From: Isohypsibius dastychi
Lineage: Eukaryota > Tardigrada > Eutardigrada > Parachela > Isohypsibiidae
Direction of reading: 5' to 3'
NCBI GenBank assembly: GCA_034696485.1
Contig: JAQIWT010000003.1
Location: forward strand, 1 to 64,000
DNA: 64,000 nt
Made by a program: the position numbers and the translations under genes. The notes under the pieces are model-generated. The model had not been told where the DNA came from. It saw only the letters and a program-made list of their open reading frames with translations, and ran no database searches. Shown here one piece after another: positions 22,493 to 34,959 of this stretch; position 1 is the stretch's first letter; each line of letters begins with the position of its first letter.

Positions 22493-23801
22493 ATGGCGCA
22501 TCAAGGTGACACAACGCGGATAACCATAATTGAGAAAGACCTCGTCATACGCCAAGAGCATAAACTCGACCATGACCCCTCGAGAAATCAAGCGCAGGAT
22601 ATCCGTTTGGATCAGTCAAATGCACCTTTCCATGCCGACAACGCGGGAAGCGCACTGCATGCCGCTGGAACGAAAGGTCATCATGGATCTGCGGCATCTT
22701 CATTGCGGGATGACCAGGAGCCGAGACGGGATGTTCTGGAATATATTGGAGAACCGCATTTCGCTAAAAATGAGAAATCAAATCAAGCGCTTATTGGTGA
22801 ACCCTTCGTTACTGGGTCGAGTCCGGCTGGAGGAGAACATATTCATGCACGAGGCCCGAACTATCAAGTAACTGGTAAGAGAAATTCGGAGAAGTGTTGA
22901 CGAGGTTTATCGATTTTTCATGGCATGCTTATCTTGCATTACTTATTCTCCGAATTCATAAAATGCACATTCAAGTACTACACACTCGCACAGAGGATTC
23001 TTATTGGCAGAGTTCACACGCAGAATTTATGAAAATTTGAGCAGTTATTTATCACGGTTGTTTCATTCGCGACAGATCTTCGGCTGAAATTGTAAGATTA
23101 TCTTTTTTCCTGTTTAAAATTCGTTTGTTTTTATTTAGTCATCTGATTTGTTTTAAAAAGTTTCCCTAACTTTGTTTCCTGCTGTTTCAGCTGAAAACAT
23201 GGACGCGAGAATCCCTCGAGCTGAAGGCTATATCGGTGAGCCGACTTCCGGTGTCCATGAGAAACAATATCAGTCATTAATTGGTGGAATACCATTTGCC
23301 ACCGGAACTAGCACAGATGGACGTCCAGAAAAACAGCACTCGAAAATTGGCGATCCGCAAATTACTTCCGGTAACCTGAAGGACAACGAAGACGGTACGA
23401 CCCCGGTCGTTTTAGGTGGGCATTACGATCGCACTTTTGTCAAGCCGGTTGGAGAGCAGGACTTTGATGCCGAGCATGGACATAAAACCGATATGCCGTG
23501 GGGAAGTCGGGAAGGATCTGGCTTCGACAAAGACTGGCAGTATGAAAACAACACAGGTGCTGAATCTCAAAGACAAAACGCAAGAATTGGCGATCCGGAA
23601 ATCACTTCCGGTAGCTTAAAAGACAATGAAGACGGTACGATTCCGGTCGTGCTAGGCGGACATTATGATCGTGACTTCGTCAAACCCTCTGGGGAACAGG
23701 ACTTTGATGCAGTTCATGGACACAAAACCGATATCCCGTGGCGAAGTGGAGAGGGATCCGGTTTCGATAAAGACTGGAAATACGAAAATCAGGAGAAATA
23801 A
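22493..23801 (+). CDS. hydrophilic repeat protein with two 70-80-aa IGDP repeats, unrecognised
   Basis: Two exons (22493-22874, 23191-23801) encode 330 aa. There is no Cys, signal peptide or membrane span. The first half is hydrophilic with His, Asp, Gln and two short degenerate units (YIGEPHF..ALIGEPFVTG and YIGEPTS..LIGGIPFATG). The second half is two long tandem units, 23346-23585 and 23586-23798. Each runs IGDP(Q/E)ITSG(N/S)LKDNEDGT, then PVVLGGHYDR, then FVKP-GEQDFDA-HGHKTD, then GSGFDKDW-YEN. The units are about 80% identical. High Gly, Asp, His, Lys content and lack of hydrophobic core suggest a disordered, perhaps LEA-like or desiccation-related protein, but I see no LEA motif. ATG 22493 opens the frame and has a good context (TGAATGG). 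Confidence 0.75.
23346..23798 (+). repeat. tandem coding repeat, two units (240 and 213 bp)
   Basis: These are the internal repeats of the hydrophilic protein at 22493-23801. Differences between copies are largely third-position changes, so the repeat is kept at protein level. Confidence 0.9.
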
Positions 23802-24090
23802 ATTCGCATTTTCGATGACATGTCCTAATCACGTTTTTCTGTTATATTCCACTTATCGTTCGCTATGATCTGCCACACACCACAAGTACATTAGGTCTAG
23901 TAAATTTTGTTCGTGGTTTGAAGTTCGAAAACTGAAGTTGTAAAAAGGCAATCTTGTGAGAAAACGGAAATTTCTGAATAAACCCAAGCGATACATTCTG
24001 TTTAATGCACATGTGGTTGGTAATCTATTGCAAGTAAACTTTTTTCCGGCGGGAGATTCTTCGACGGAGAATGCGAGAAGCTTAGCAGTC

Positions 24091-26554
24091 CTAGAACTGA
24101 TTGCTGGCACTGCGGTTTTTCAGCCGTCGTCCAAGAAGGTGCATCCGGGGTTTGATGGAATTTGTCCCGGTTGAGGCGGCAAGTTTCTTTTTGGCGGAAG
24201 GAGCCTTATGGAACATTGGATGGCTGATTATGTCGTACATCATTGGCCGATCAGCGAGTTCGATCGAAGTCATTTTCTGGAATTCAACCGTAAAAAAACG
24301 ATTTCAGTGGAAAATTAATCTTTTTACCTGGATAAGTTGATTGAAAACAAGAGGGAAATTCTCTATTCCCGGAAGGATGCCGTTGCGTTGAGCTGGTCCG
24401 AGAAAATCACGGTTCAGAGGCATTCTGATCAAGCTCGCCTGTAGAACAGCGATGTTTACGTAAATATGATCATCAAAAACGGCAAAACATTTTTCAGCTG
24501 CCGGTTAAAACTTGTAATATGTGTCTACCCCGATTTAAAAAAGATAAACCCTAGAAATGTCCGAGGAATCTGGCCAAAACATATTTTTATATTTCACACT
24601 TACGGTTTCATGGACTGTGACTCCCAGCGAATAAACATCCGCTTTTTGTGGCTCATAAAGGACTGCGTCCATGTTGTGAAGAATTTCCGGTGCGAGGTAA
24701 CGCTTATCACCGTCCAGAAAGCTTCGGACTGGTCCAGAACGGAATGAACGCACATGACCAAGATCACCTGGAAGATCAACAAATTGAAACACCAGAATGC
24801 AAATACAAAAAAATATGTGCGAAAAAATACCGATTTTGTAAATGAATATTCCTCGATCCTCTTCAGAAGTTTCACATTCAATGGGATGACTTGTCCGCCG
24901 CCGGTGGGTCATCAGGATGTTATCTATAGAATTAGCATTTGATCAAAAACATTCTGAAAACCTTCAGCTAAAAACGAACTAAAATCAATTAGGCCGGTCA
25001 AAAATGAACCAATTCGAATTTGCAATTTAAAACTTACCCGGCTTCACATCTAAATGCACCAACATCTGTTCGTGGAGAAAGGCGAGCCCACTAGCGCACT
25101 GGAAGGTTATACGCCGGACTTCGTCTTCCGGGAAAACTCGGTTCAGCCCGAAATTAGTCTTGATCCGATCAGCAAGCGTCCCGGCTGAAAACATGAAGGA
25201 TCGTAATTAAAAATCAGTCTCAAATGAGGTAGTCGGTGATTTTAATTTACCATCGCAGAATTCAGACTGAATATAGAGATGATTATCCTGCACCCAGGAT
25301 GAAAAGTAGCGAAGCACATTCGGATGAGATCCAAGTGCGGCCAGGGCAAAGACTTCCGTTACGGCATCTTGGCTGCAGAAAAAACGTGTGTGTGTAACAA
25401 AAAATGCGTTATGCCGTAATTTTTGCAAAAAAATACTCACGTTAATTTTTGGACTTCATCCCGAGTTCGCTTGATGGAGTAGATGACACCGTCAAGTCGT
25501 TTTCGCACCTTTGTCACTCGTCCAAAGTTCCCGGACCCAATTGTCTCTATTTCCACAAACTCATCCATGTAACGATTCGTTGGACTTGACTCCGATGGAA
25601 TCGGTGAAACAGATGGACTTCCCAGACTGAATTGCACCTTGTCTTGTTTGAGATATTTGTGCCGTGATCCATATCCTGATTCCGGTGTGACTTGCGATCC
25701 GTCGCTAAAAGTGCAAAGGTTTATGAACTGATAAAAAACAAAACGAGAAAATCTCATAAAATGTTACCCGAAAAACAATAAACAACCTCGTACCTCCGAG
25801 CACGAAGACAAAATAAACGCTTACAATTCAAAAATTGCTACTTTACCCAAATACCGTTTCCGAGTTTTTATCTGACTGCAACACTTTCAAACGAAATTCT
25901 AAGAATATAGAAAGAAAACCAAGTAAGGACAGGCTTCAAAATAGTCGCCGATCCCGATTTAAAATGTTTGTAAACTTACGGATTAATCACCGGTGTAGAA
26001 ATCACTTCCGTCAACGGGCGTTTCCGGCCATCATGATCCGCACGTTCCGGTTTTGGACTTTCCATCAAATCTGCATCTGAACAGCTAAAAGGGTTGATAT
26101 TACACTGCTCCTCCTGGATTCCATAAATGCCACCATCCAGTAGAGATTCTCCCATTCCAACAGAAAGTCTATTTCGAAATCTGCTTTCCTTAATTGGTGT
26201 CCGAGGAACTTCTCCATAGGAATTCCTCTTTCCACGAGAATGAACTTTTGTTGGCGCAGGAGTCGAACAGGAAAACGAAACTCGCATCCTTGGAAGAGGG
26301 GAAACTGACAAGCAGAGCCCAGACTCTTCATGCGGATCATGGACGCTTGCACAAGCTTCTGGGCTACTTCCTGTGTACGAGTTGTTATGCGAGATCAAGC
26401 TGTCATCCTCTACGTCCATTTTGTCCATTCGATGTCGAAGGATGCTCAAATCCGTCATGGGATGATCGTGATCCGAGGAAGGAAGCTCTTCGGGGTCTTC
26501 GTCAAAATTTAATCGTTTCGACATCGGGGATGGCACTTCGATATCCATACTCAT
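24091..26554 (-). CDS. WEE1: WEE1-type cell-cycle inhibitory kinase
   Basis: Eight exons on the minus strand encode 553 aa: 25980-26554, 25441-25704, 25251-25372, 25038-25184, 24831-24923, 24604-24767, 24328-24438, 24091-24276. The N-terminal 235 residues are Ser/Pro-rich with CDK-type sites and regulatory in this family. The kinase domain has the Gly loop IGSGNFG (247-253), the catalytic Lys (YSIKR, K270), HLDVKPGNILM in the catalytic loop, and YKIGDLGHV, where WEE1 has DLG instead of DFG. DLGHV separates it from MYT1. The APE-like LAPEIL and the ADVYSLG helix are present. WEE1 phosphorylates CDK1 on the inhibitory tyrosine and delays mitosis. The start used is ATG 26554; a longer open frame upstream has no ATG. 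Confidence 0.93.
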
Positions 26555-27335
26555 TTCAATTCGCACGCACGGGTGAAGGAATCAACAAGAACACGGGGAA
26601 GCTGGCTTGAACCAGTTTATCCTGCAAAGTAAAATTCAGAGTTCCGATTCAAAATCCGTTTTCAGCTTTTTGCACGTAAAATCTGCCGTCCATCGCCCGT
26701 ACATCTCCCACGCCGATAAAATAATCAAGTGTGTGATTTCCAACACTGCTCTAAACAAACATGAGGATCTTACAGTCGATGTCCATTCACTTCTTCGCAA
26801 TAAATCTCCGAATGAACGTGAAATGCTCCGATATCCAAAGACGATCCTTTTCCTTTTGCACTGGGCACGATAATAATCGGATCTCAACACGATCGCGTAA
26901 CCGTGAGATCCACTCCTTTATCAGCGATAACAAACAAGAACAATAGTTGTTTTTCGAAGAATTTCTTTTGAAGGTTTAGAATAGCTCTAGGAAAGCGTTG
27001 AAGTCGGTTAAGTTCGGATCTCGTCTCGGTCCTCTTTTCCTCGTCTCCTCCAGTTCATGCGAAGATGACGTGTTCAACAAAGGCGACAAGGCTGGCAGTC
27101 CGCCTTAGACGAAAGCCCCGGAATTTCCCCTCATAAACCCTGAGAAAGGGTGTATGAAACGTGCGCTGAAGCGGCCTAATGCGACTCGCTGCATAAAACC
27201 GAATCAATCAAGTCGACCCCACTACACTTCAAGTCAAATCAAGGATTCAGTTTGTTTTTCGAGGAAACAGTTGTGTAATACGTTTCCAGTTCCCCGTTAT
27301 AACTGCCCTGATTCAACTTCTCCAGAATCTGCAGT
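26555..27335. promoter_or_regulatory. divergent promoter region, WEE1 / HP1-like gene
   Basis: Between two divergent start codons, 781 bp with no coding signal. No TATA box was noted. Confidence 0.45.
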
Positions 27336-29306
27336 ATGACAGAACTGATGACAACAGCTTCGTATGATCCACTCCTTGAACATAACTATTCGGGACTTGA
27401 GGAGCGATCATCTTCGACGTCGACCAGGACCAGCGATTCAGTTTCTCTCAACGTTAACGTTCCTCATCACGATCCCATGTCGTTAGCTGCCAGAACAAGG
27501 TCCCGTTCTGTTGTTAGACCAACCACATCAAATGGCTTGAAGAATCATGGAACCAGGAGCTCGAGTATGCTGAATGGATTCGACAGCCCCCTAGGGGGAG
27601 ACGAAGGCAACGGTAGCCACCACATGCCTCCAAGGTTGCCATCTCCTAGTCATCTCATGTTCGGGGCTTCTCCACCATCCAAAGCATTTGCAGCCCTGAG
27701 AGGATCGCCGAGGCCAAAAAAGAAAACGCTCAAGGCCGCGGAGTATCAGGCATCCCTACCATATGCAATCAAGACTGTCTCACAAGTGAAGCGATCTATT
27801 CTGAAGGAGCCTAAATTGGTATCCAGCACCAATTCTACGGAGCAGAAAGCTGCTGAAAAAGATGACGAGGATGAAGAGTTTGTTATTGAGAAAATCTTGA
27901 AGAAGAAGCGACGCGGGAGAAAGATTAGGTATCTTGTTAAATGGGTCGGATATGAAGATACAACTTGGGAGCCTCCGGGAAATCTGGGGAGTGAGTGCAA
28001 GGCTCTGGCGGAGTTCAGGCAGCAGGAAAAAGACAAAGGAAGTCAGAAAGTAACGGGACAGAAGACTGGAAAGAAGGAGGATGGAGTGGAGATCGTGGAC
28101 GAATCTCTCATCGCTGAAGCCGGAAGTGCGAATGATTCAAAAGGTTCGCTTCGACTGACATGTTTTGGTGTGGGTTCAATGGCAGTTTCTAATTTGAAGT
28201 TATTTAGATGATGTGATGGTGGAAGAAGTGCAGCACATTGAAACGGCGCCCCTGCTTTGCACGGAGGAGCGGCTTGGTGATTCGGATCAAGAAATGACGG
28301 AAACTGAGCCTGAGCCTGTGATAACCAGTAAGTTCATTTGCAAGGACTTTCTCAAGGAAGATTTTTTTTTATTCTAATTATACTTTGGTGGCGTAGCTCG
28401 AGTAGTGAAGAAGTTGAAAAGGACAGTAACTTCGAAAGCACCGGTGACCATCAGTGTCGAGAAACCAACGACCAGCCGAAATTATACCAGTCCCGCAGCT
28501 TATAGAGGTAGAAAGTAGATTTTGGCAGGATGCAGTTTCCTCGATTGGAGTTTTAATACGTTCCTTGCTTGTAGTTTCGGCTGCCGGAAATTCAAGCGTC
28601 GTTACCATGAAAGTAAGTCATGTCAGACGGTTTTGACTTTCGGCTCATTTCTTTTTACCAGTTTCTGCTTTTGAAATATTTTTCCTCTTGTTTTTGGCTG
28701 CAAAAATTGAACCAATTGAGCCTCTTTTTCCAGCCATCTGGGATGACTCCTGTTTCGCCGGAAATCCCATTCACAGTCACTCGTCCAACATTGTGGACTG
28801 CTCCCCGTCCGCCACCTCCTTCAAAGACTGCTCCGAAACCTCGTCCATTTACCTCCAACTCTGTGATTGCTCCTAAGAAGCCACCTCCCGTGAACCTCAA
28901 CAGCATAAACGAGCCACCCTTCGTTAAACTCGATATTAGCGCTCCAACTGCCCCCGTTTCGTCGCTGATGTTACGAAGTCAGGTCAAAACGACCGCATCA
29001 ATCGGTGTGAGTACGGAAGGCTGCTTTGAAGCCCGAGGTCACATCCCGGTCGCCGATACGGGGAAATCGGGATTGGATTCTGGGGCGCTGGTTGTTAATA
29101 TTACAGGATTCAAACCTCGACAGCTGGCCATTACCTCCTTGGAGGATGTGTCTTTCCTGGTGACCTATGCGGATCGCGAAGCTGAATTTGTCGACTTTTC
29201 GGAATGTATAAGGAAGATTCCGATGGAAGTGGCTAATTTTCTATTTAAAAATCATATCAGCACCATCGAACCATTGCCAATTCAGAATCCTCTTCAGTAC
29301 ACTTGA
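27336..29306 (+). CDS. HP1-like chromodomain protein with chromoshadow-like C-terminus
   Basis: Five exons (27336-28143, 28208-28327, 28397-28507, 28575-28612, 28734-29306) encode 549 aa. The first 185 residues are Ser/Arg/Pro-rich and disordered. A chromodomain follows an acidic patch (DDEDEEFVIEKILKKKRRGR), with the aromatic cage residues in the expected places (F/V of EEFVIEKI, and W and Y/W in YLVKWVGYEDTTWEPPGNL). It should read methylated histone H3. The middle is basic/proline-rich. The last 80 residues (QLAITSLEDVSFLVTYADRE, then VANFLFKNHIST) resemble a chromoshadow domain, the HP1 dimerisation module, but diverged. HP1 proteins are usually about 200 aa, so this is much longer. The exon 1 donor (GTTCGC) is weak, yet needed to keep frame. 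Confidence 0.75.
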
Positions 29307-29841
29307 ACCTAGTGTTTTCAATTTTAGTCTGTATGTTTTTCGCCTATGGCATTTTATCATCTCAAGCTTTTCCATTGTTCCAGGTTGTTCTTTAAATTAT
29401 ATCGGTGTTGAATTTCGTTATTCCCGCGTTACAATTTTTCATAAGTGGTGTTCGAGTTTCATAGCTCTTTGTGTGGTTTTACGATGTTGGAATGAAACCG
29501 GACAAGAGCTGATTTCCGTGTCAATTGTCGCTTTCGAGGTTTGGACAGACAAGGATATGTAACATGTAAGATTAACTATGGAAACTCAGAGAATAGTTTG
29601 CTATTCTGCTTCCCGCAAATTCGAGATTCTAAGCTTCGATTTTCAGGGTGTTGCGTTCTTGCATCGTTTATTGGCACGAGGCTGAGTAAAGGTTTCTGTT
29701 TCCGGTTGCAACTTTGTTATTTACTCATTCGGGTCATTTTATTTTTCATTCGCGAACTACATAAAAGTTGTTTCCGCTTATAAAACGCGGTAATTCAGAT
29801 CTGTTAGTTTCTCTATCGACAATTTGTTTTTAGACTGTTTG
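29307..29841. other. intergenic, tail-to-tail
   Basis: Space between two convergent genes; nothing recognised. Confidence 0.5.
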
Positions 29842-31707
29842 TTAGGTCAGTTGGACGTCGGAGCCAGTGTTTGAAATTATCCATGGTAGATAGCTAGAGA
29901 TTTTCGTATACATGGCGCCGATATTCACTCCACAAGGTGGTCCAAAAGCCATAACCCCAGCTAAATAGTAGCTGGATTTACCCGGATCCATGCAGACCAA
30001 CGGACCACCGGAATCCCCTTGGCACGAATCCTGGACCTTGTTTCCGCGTGCACAGATCAAATTTGTCAAATCGGTCGTGTTTCCGTTTGCGTCGTCTACA
30101 TTGAAGCCGCAGTCCGCGGATGAAACGTCAGCTTTAAGGACATCAAGAACCGACCACCGGAATGGCGATGTTGCTCGATCAGCTGAAACAAAGGAAATAA
30201 AAGTCGTCAAATCTGTTTGGCAGTGAAAAAAACAAGAATAAAATTTAATGATAATTATGCCTAATTATCTATCAAAACTTAGAAATCAATACATGGCATC
30301 AAAAATTGAATTTTATCTATGTTTCCGTTTGTCCTCTTACCGACGGAAAGTTCATCGCCATTTCCGCTGACTGCACATTTATGCCCGATTTCCGGCGCTT
30401 TATTCCTCAAGCATAGCGAGCAAGCGCATTTTTTCTTCTCAAAGTCAACAGGTGATTCCAGCGTTAAAATGGCAATATCGTTGTTTCCGAGAACCGAATT
30501 ATATTCTGGGTGGCTGGTGACCTTTGTAACAAGAAAGTGTTCCGCACAGTCGTTGCTATCTTCCGAAGACGTACAAATATCGCCCGAAGTATCACCAATC
30601 CGCACGATGACTTGTTCCGGTTTCTGAGCTTGGTTCATACTGTCATAGAAATGATTTTTTAATAATGCGAATTTAAATTTCGAAGCAAATATGTTACTTT
30701 GCAATGAATGGATTTGTTAAGCAATGCGCGGCTGTCAAAACCGTCCTTGATCCAACCAATGTTCCCCCACATGTTAGATATGCAATTCTACCGGGAGAAG
30801 CTCGAACAAGAACCGTTATCTTGACCTAGAAGATACCACAAATAAAGACTTCACAGAAAGAATCCGAAGAAAACATCTCCATCTAACAGGCCTTCACTTT
30901 CTAGTGGTATGTACATGTACATATCTTCGTTAACTTAAAATTTTTGGTCCGCAGTTTATATATGTTGTATTCGTCCCCATTTCAAAAATTAAAATTCCAA
31001 GACCATTCATTCTTTCACTTTTTTCATTCGAGAATTCTCACTTTATTCAATATATTTTTATCACTAAATTGCTGAATGAATTTATTACCTGCCAGCAAAG
31101 TTGGTTCGCTGTAACGGTTCTCTCTAACTTGAGCGGTTGTGCCACTTTTGTGTCAAGTGCCCGCAACATCCGAGGAATGACTTGTCGTCGCAAGGTGAGA
31201 TTGGCTGAAATTTCCGCGACTTCATTCACATCCGGTCCCAGACCAGTGAGAAAAATTTCATTATTTTGTTGGCCAGCTGCAACAAACTTGGAATCGCCAA
31301 TCTGACCAGTTCCCATAGTTGTGGTCTCGAAAAAGTCCTTGGCGCTTAACAAAAGATTCAGTCCCTTTATCTTCGAGCTGACCGTTGTAGTAGGTGGAAC
31401 AGCAAGTTTCGCCGTTGTTTTCGCCACTGGGCTCGTGGTTGTTGGTAGGGTTGATGGGGAAGTTGTGGGTCTCACAAACTGGGTCGCTAATCCAAACGGA
31501 TCCAAAGTGGCGCCACCTGGGATTCCACATTGTGGCGCATCTCCCAGCCGGTCGGCTATTGAAGCTCTTGCAGATAATAATGCTGCAAGTTACAAGTCGT
31601 TTGATAGTAATCCAGTTACGGAATAAATAATATAACCCACCTGGAATCTGCGCAGCATGAACCGAATTGATTATCATAAATGACAATACAAAGAGTGACC
31701 TTTCCAT
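29842..31707 (-). CDS. secreted trypsin-like serine protease with Thr-rich prodomain
   Basis: Five exons on the minus strand (31641-31707, 31089-31582, 30698-30825, 30341-30639, 29842-30182) encode 442 aa. A signal peptide (MERSLFVLSFMIINSVHA) opens the protein. Residues 23-180 form a prodomain with a single Cys (DAPQCGIPGG) and a Thr/Pro block, likely O-glycosylated. The S1 protease domain begins near NQLCWQVKITV. The triad is complete: H221 (TAAHC), D284 (NNDIAIL) and S387 (GDSGGPL); Asp six residues before the Ser predicts trypsin-like cleavage after Lys or Arg. The usual IVGG activation sequence is replaced: the only Arg in the right place gives R|TVTANQ, so activation, which needs a free hydrophobic N-terminus, may be inefficient or different. 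Likely extracellular. Confidence 0.85.
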
Positions 31708-34489
31708 TTTATAAGCGGTTAACCAAAAGCGACGAAAATGACACGAGTTTTAATTCAACTGTAGTCCATTGAGTACTGTGAAATTTCAAAAAGCACTTTC
31801 GCTCTCAAGCTAAGTATTGTTTACCAAATGCTTTGCGAAAGACTCCATCGAATGCTGATCACAGGGTGCTTTTTATAATGGATAAATGAACCATCACCCG
31901 TAGCTGTGGTAAGACGAGCAGAACGGAAGGTTGGTTTTCGTTGTATGTTCCGATAATAATGCCCTTGAAACTTTGCGATCAGATCGTCGCAGGTGTTATA
32001 CTATACTGTTTGAGCTGTTGTCGGCCCATCTTGGCGGTTGCTCTCATCGGACGACTGGATACGCATCAGTTTCTGTTCTTCGGCTTCTTTGTTTCTTTTC
32101 CGTGATGTTTTGCGTTTCGCTGACCGGACGATGCAGCATAGTAGCAGAATGACAGTCATGGCGACGAGGATAAGCACTGTGATTCCGACGCCCAGCTTCG
32201 TCTTGACTGGAAAAAACACAATAACAGTAACTTCTCAAAACTGTTGTCATTGACTCTGTTATAGAATATTCCATGTAAGTACGATGTAACGATTTTGAGC
32301 ATCAATGTAGATATAAAAAATACGAGTTGTATTATAAATACATCTTGGATTTATATTTTAGATAATATCTATCATAGATACATAAAGTACATATAATTCA
32401 ATAGATATTTCAATAGCTTTCCATCAAAACTGCACAGTATTTTAGAAGTGTGGTTTTAGCAGCTTGAACTTGAAAACCTGATTACCAATTATCATCAATT
32501 TAATTCGTTTTTGTTTACAAATATATTCTACTCTTGTTGATTCACTTCAACATCTGCTGTAGTACAAATGCAAATCAATGTGAAATGTAACTTACAGCTT
32601 ATTCCGTCATCCTCATAATCCTCATCACCGGAAATGCTTTTCAAAACTGCCGGTAGATCTTCGCATTCTTTGAACCATTCATCCTCCTTCATAAGATATG
32701 GCTGTGCTAGCTCCATCAACTTATCAACGGGACAATAAGTGGAGCAATCTGGATGGGTGAGAATAATTGGGTTTCCCGGCGGTACCTCAGGTCTGCAAAA
32801 ATAATGTTTTGGCCACCTTAGTAGTTTTATTTCCGAAACGAACACTATCTTACTTGTTATTTTTGAAAGATATCCGAACGGTGTTGTTGTGAAACAGTTC
32901 CAGAAACAAAGCTGACTGAAACAAATCAATTAATTTTCTGCAATAAATGAAATATCCAAAACATTTCCATCCCTAGGTTAACCATTATAAAATATTCATC
33001 AGTGAAACATTTTAGCTGCGAAAAGACAATTTTACGCAGTACAGAATAGAACTCGAGCCAAACGCACACAATAATGTGGGATTCCGATGTTGTCTTCATC
33101 CAAATCAAAATCAAACAGCTTCAGCGATGCCATGATGGCAGAAATGCTCACATCGTGCTGTAAAGTCATTAAGTTTACAACCAGCACATATCTTAAAGAA
33201 TTAGAAAACATTTCGTCATACCCCAGAATACAAAAACAGCTTCACATCTTCGTTCACGCTGGAATTGCGACTCCGGCGTTGAAGATGATCCATAAATACC
33301 CTCAACATATTTCCTCCCCGTAACCTTTGCCGGTCTTTATTCCCACCAACCGCATTGCCTCCGGACATCATGTGGAAAGTAATGTCAGCTAAATATCGTG
33401 TTTTCGTTACAACGTCGTCGGTAATCCATTCTGGTAACCGATAATCATGCTGCAGTTGTGTATAAAACACATCGCTGATGGCGTAAAATGTACGCGGAAA
33501 ATTGAAGTTCTCCACTTCGGTATGATTCGCGACATAACGTGTAAAATCCTGGAGAAAAAAATTATATCAGTCCAGATATGTTTAGATGTGATTATTAGAC
33601 TTTGCTACATAATCTGCTCGGCTGAGTAAACCCACCACATATCGGTCTCGTAATATCGACGCTTCCGGCAGATCAAAAAGATTGTTTTTTAATCGATCCA
33701 ATTTAGCGCATTTGGAAATTGCAAAAACTGCATCTTTCTCAATGTCCCGAGAGAATACATGGATTGGTTGCCAAATTTTTCCCAGACCATCTTTACTCCA
33801 GACCTGTTTTGACGTCGGTGGAAAAAGTCCCGCTAAATTAGCTGAGGCACTCTGAAGCGTCCGTGAAGTTCCCGAAGATTCCGCCCACACCTGAATTAAG
33901 TATAGTATGACATATTTTATTAAAACAAATGAAGCAACAAATGAAATCAATATGAAATAAAAAACTCGGACTTGTCTTAATATTATTATATGAATATAAG
34001 TTATTAAATAACTCAACCAAAATAGCAAACAGCCAAGCAAAGCACAGTCATAAATCATGATTAACAGTATATGTGGTAAGTTGTCCCTGACAGGGGAATT
34101 ATTCGCATCCCAGGTTACATTTCGTTAACCATTTTATATAAAACTAATGTATTTCTGGAAAAATTGGAAACAGAAGTAGCTTAAGCTCACCGCATTTTTG
34201 GATGGTTCTTCTCCGAGAAGATATCGATATCGTTTGCGAAGATATTTTCCGAGTTCATATTGTTGTTGGATGCCTTTTTTGGTCAGCTGTCCGAATCCAT
34301 CCGGCCAGATTCCTTCCTTGTATGGATCAGTTGGATAGGTATAAAATGGCGCCCGATCTCCATGTCGGAAGAGCTGAAATATTAGTCAGCGTTATGTCAT
34401 CTAAACAAACTTATGAGAATGATACCACAATAGCTAGTTTCACATCCTTCACTGCTTCAATGGCAAGAGCCACATTGATCAAAAAGGAA

Positions 34490-34497
34490 AACGCTGG
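34490..34497. repeat. 8-bp target site duplication, left copy
   Basis: AACGCTGG directly abuts the element; the matching copy is at 34960-34967. Confidence 0.93.
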
Positions 34498-34959
34498 TAG
34501 AGCATAACATCAGTTCAGTGAACTGCAAACTGAACTGAACGGCACTGAATTTCAGTTCAGTTCAGTTTGAAATCCAGTGGTCACTGTCCGTGCCCGTTCA
34601 GTTCAGTCTGAATTTTTGACTCGAACCGTGTGGTTCCGTTAATTGAGAAAGGAAAAATAACAAAGAAAATATGAAAAAATAAACAAAAATAGAGAAAAAA
34701 TCGCTCCGAGATGCGTCTTTTCACCGTTTAATGGCTTAGTTTGAATCTTCTTAGAGTCCATGAACGACAACTGATCCAACATTTCTATGTAGATTTCTTT
34801 TCAGTTCAGTGTCAGTTTGAGCAACAATTCAGTGCTTCAGTTCAGTTCCGTTTCAGTTCTGGTTTTTTGAAAAAACATCAGTTCAGTGCAGTTCAGTTTC
34901 GTAAAAAATTTTTGCCGTTCAGTGTCCGTGCTGGATTTTCCGAACGGTGTTATGCTCTA
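34498..34959. mobile_element. non-autonomous hAT-type miniature transposon (462 bp)
   Basis: Terminal inverted repeats of 12 bp (TAGAGCATAACA ... TGTTATGCTCTA) bound the element. The ends fit the hAT consensus YAGNG, and an 8-bp target duplication (AACGCTGG) flanks them, also typical of hAT. Inside are many degenerate copies of CAGTTCAGTT on both strands and no open frame for a transposase, so it must be moved by an enzyme coded elsewhere. It is inserted in coding exon 1 of the acid phosphatase gene. Confidence 0.93.

Noticed and set aside
31708-32000. Protease and acid phosphatase as one transcription unit on the minus strand
   Set aside because: The phosphatase ends with its own stop and cytoplasmic tail, and the protease starts with its own signal peptide; nothing suggests an operon or trans-splicing.
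34498-34959. Transposon spliced out as an intron using the GTACCAG/CTACCAG borders
   Set aside because: That junction shifts the frame and runs into a stop within a few codons, so it would not rescue the phosphatase.
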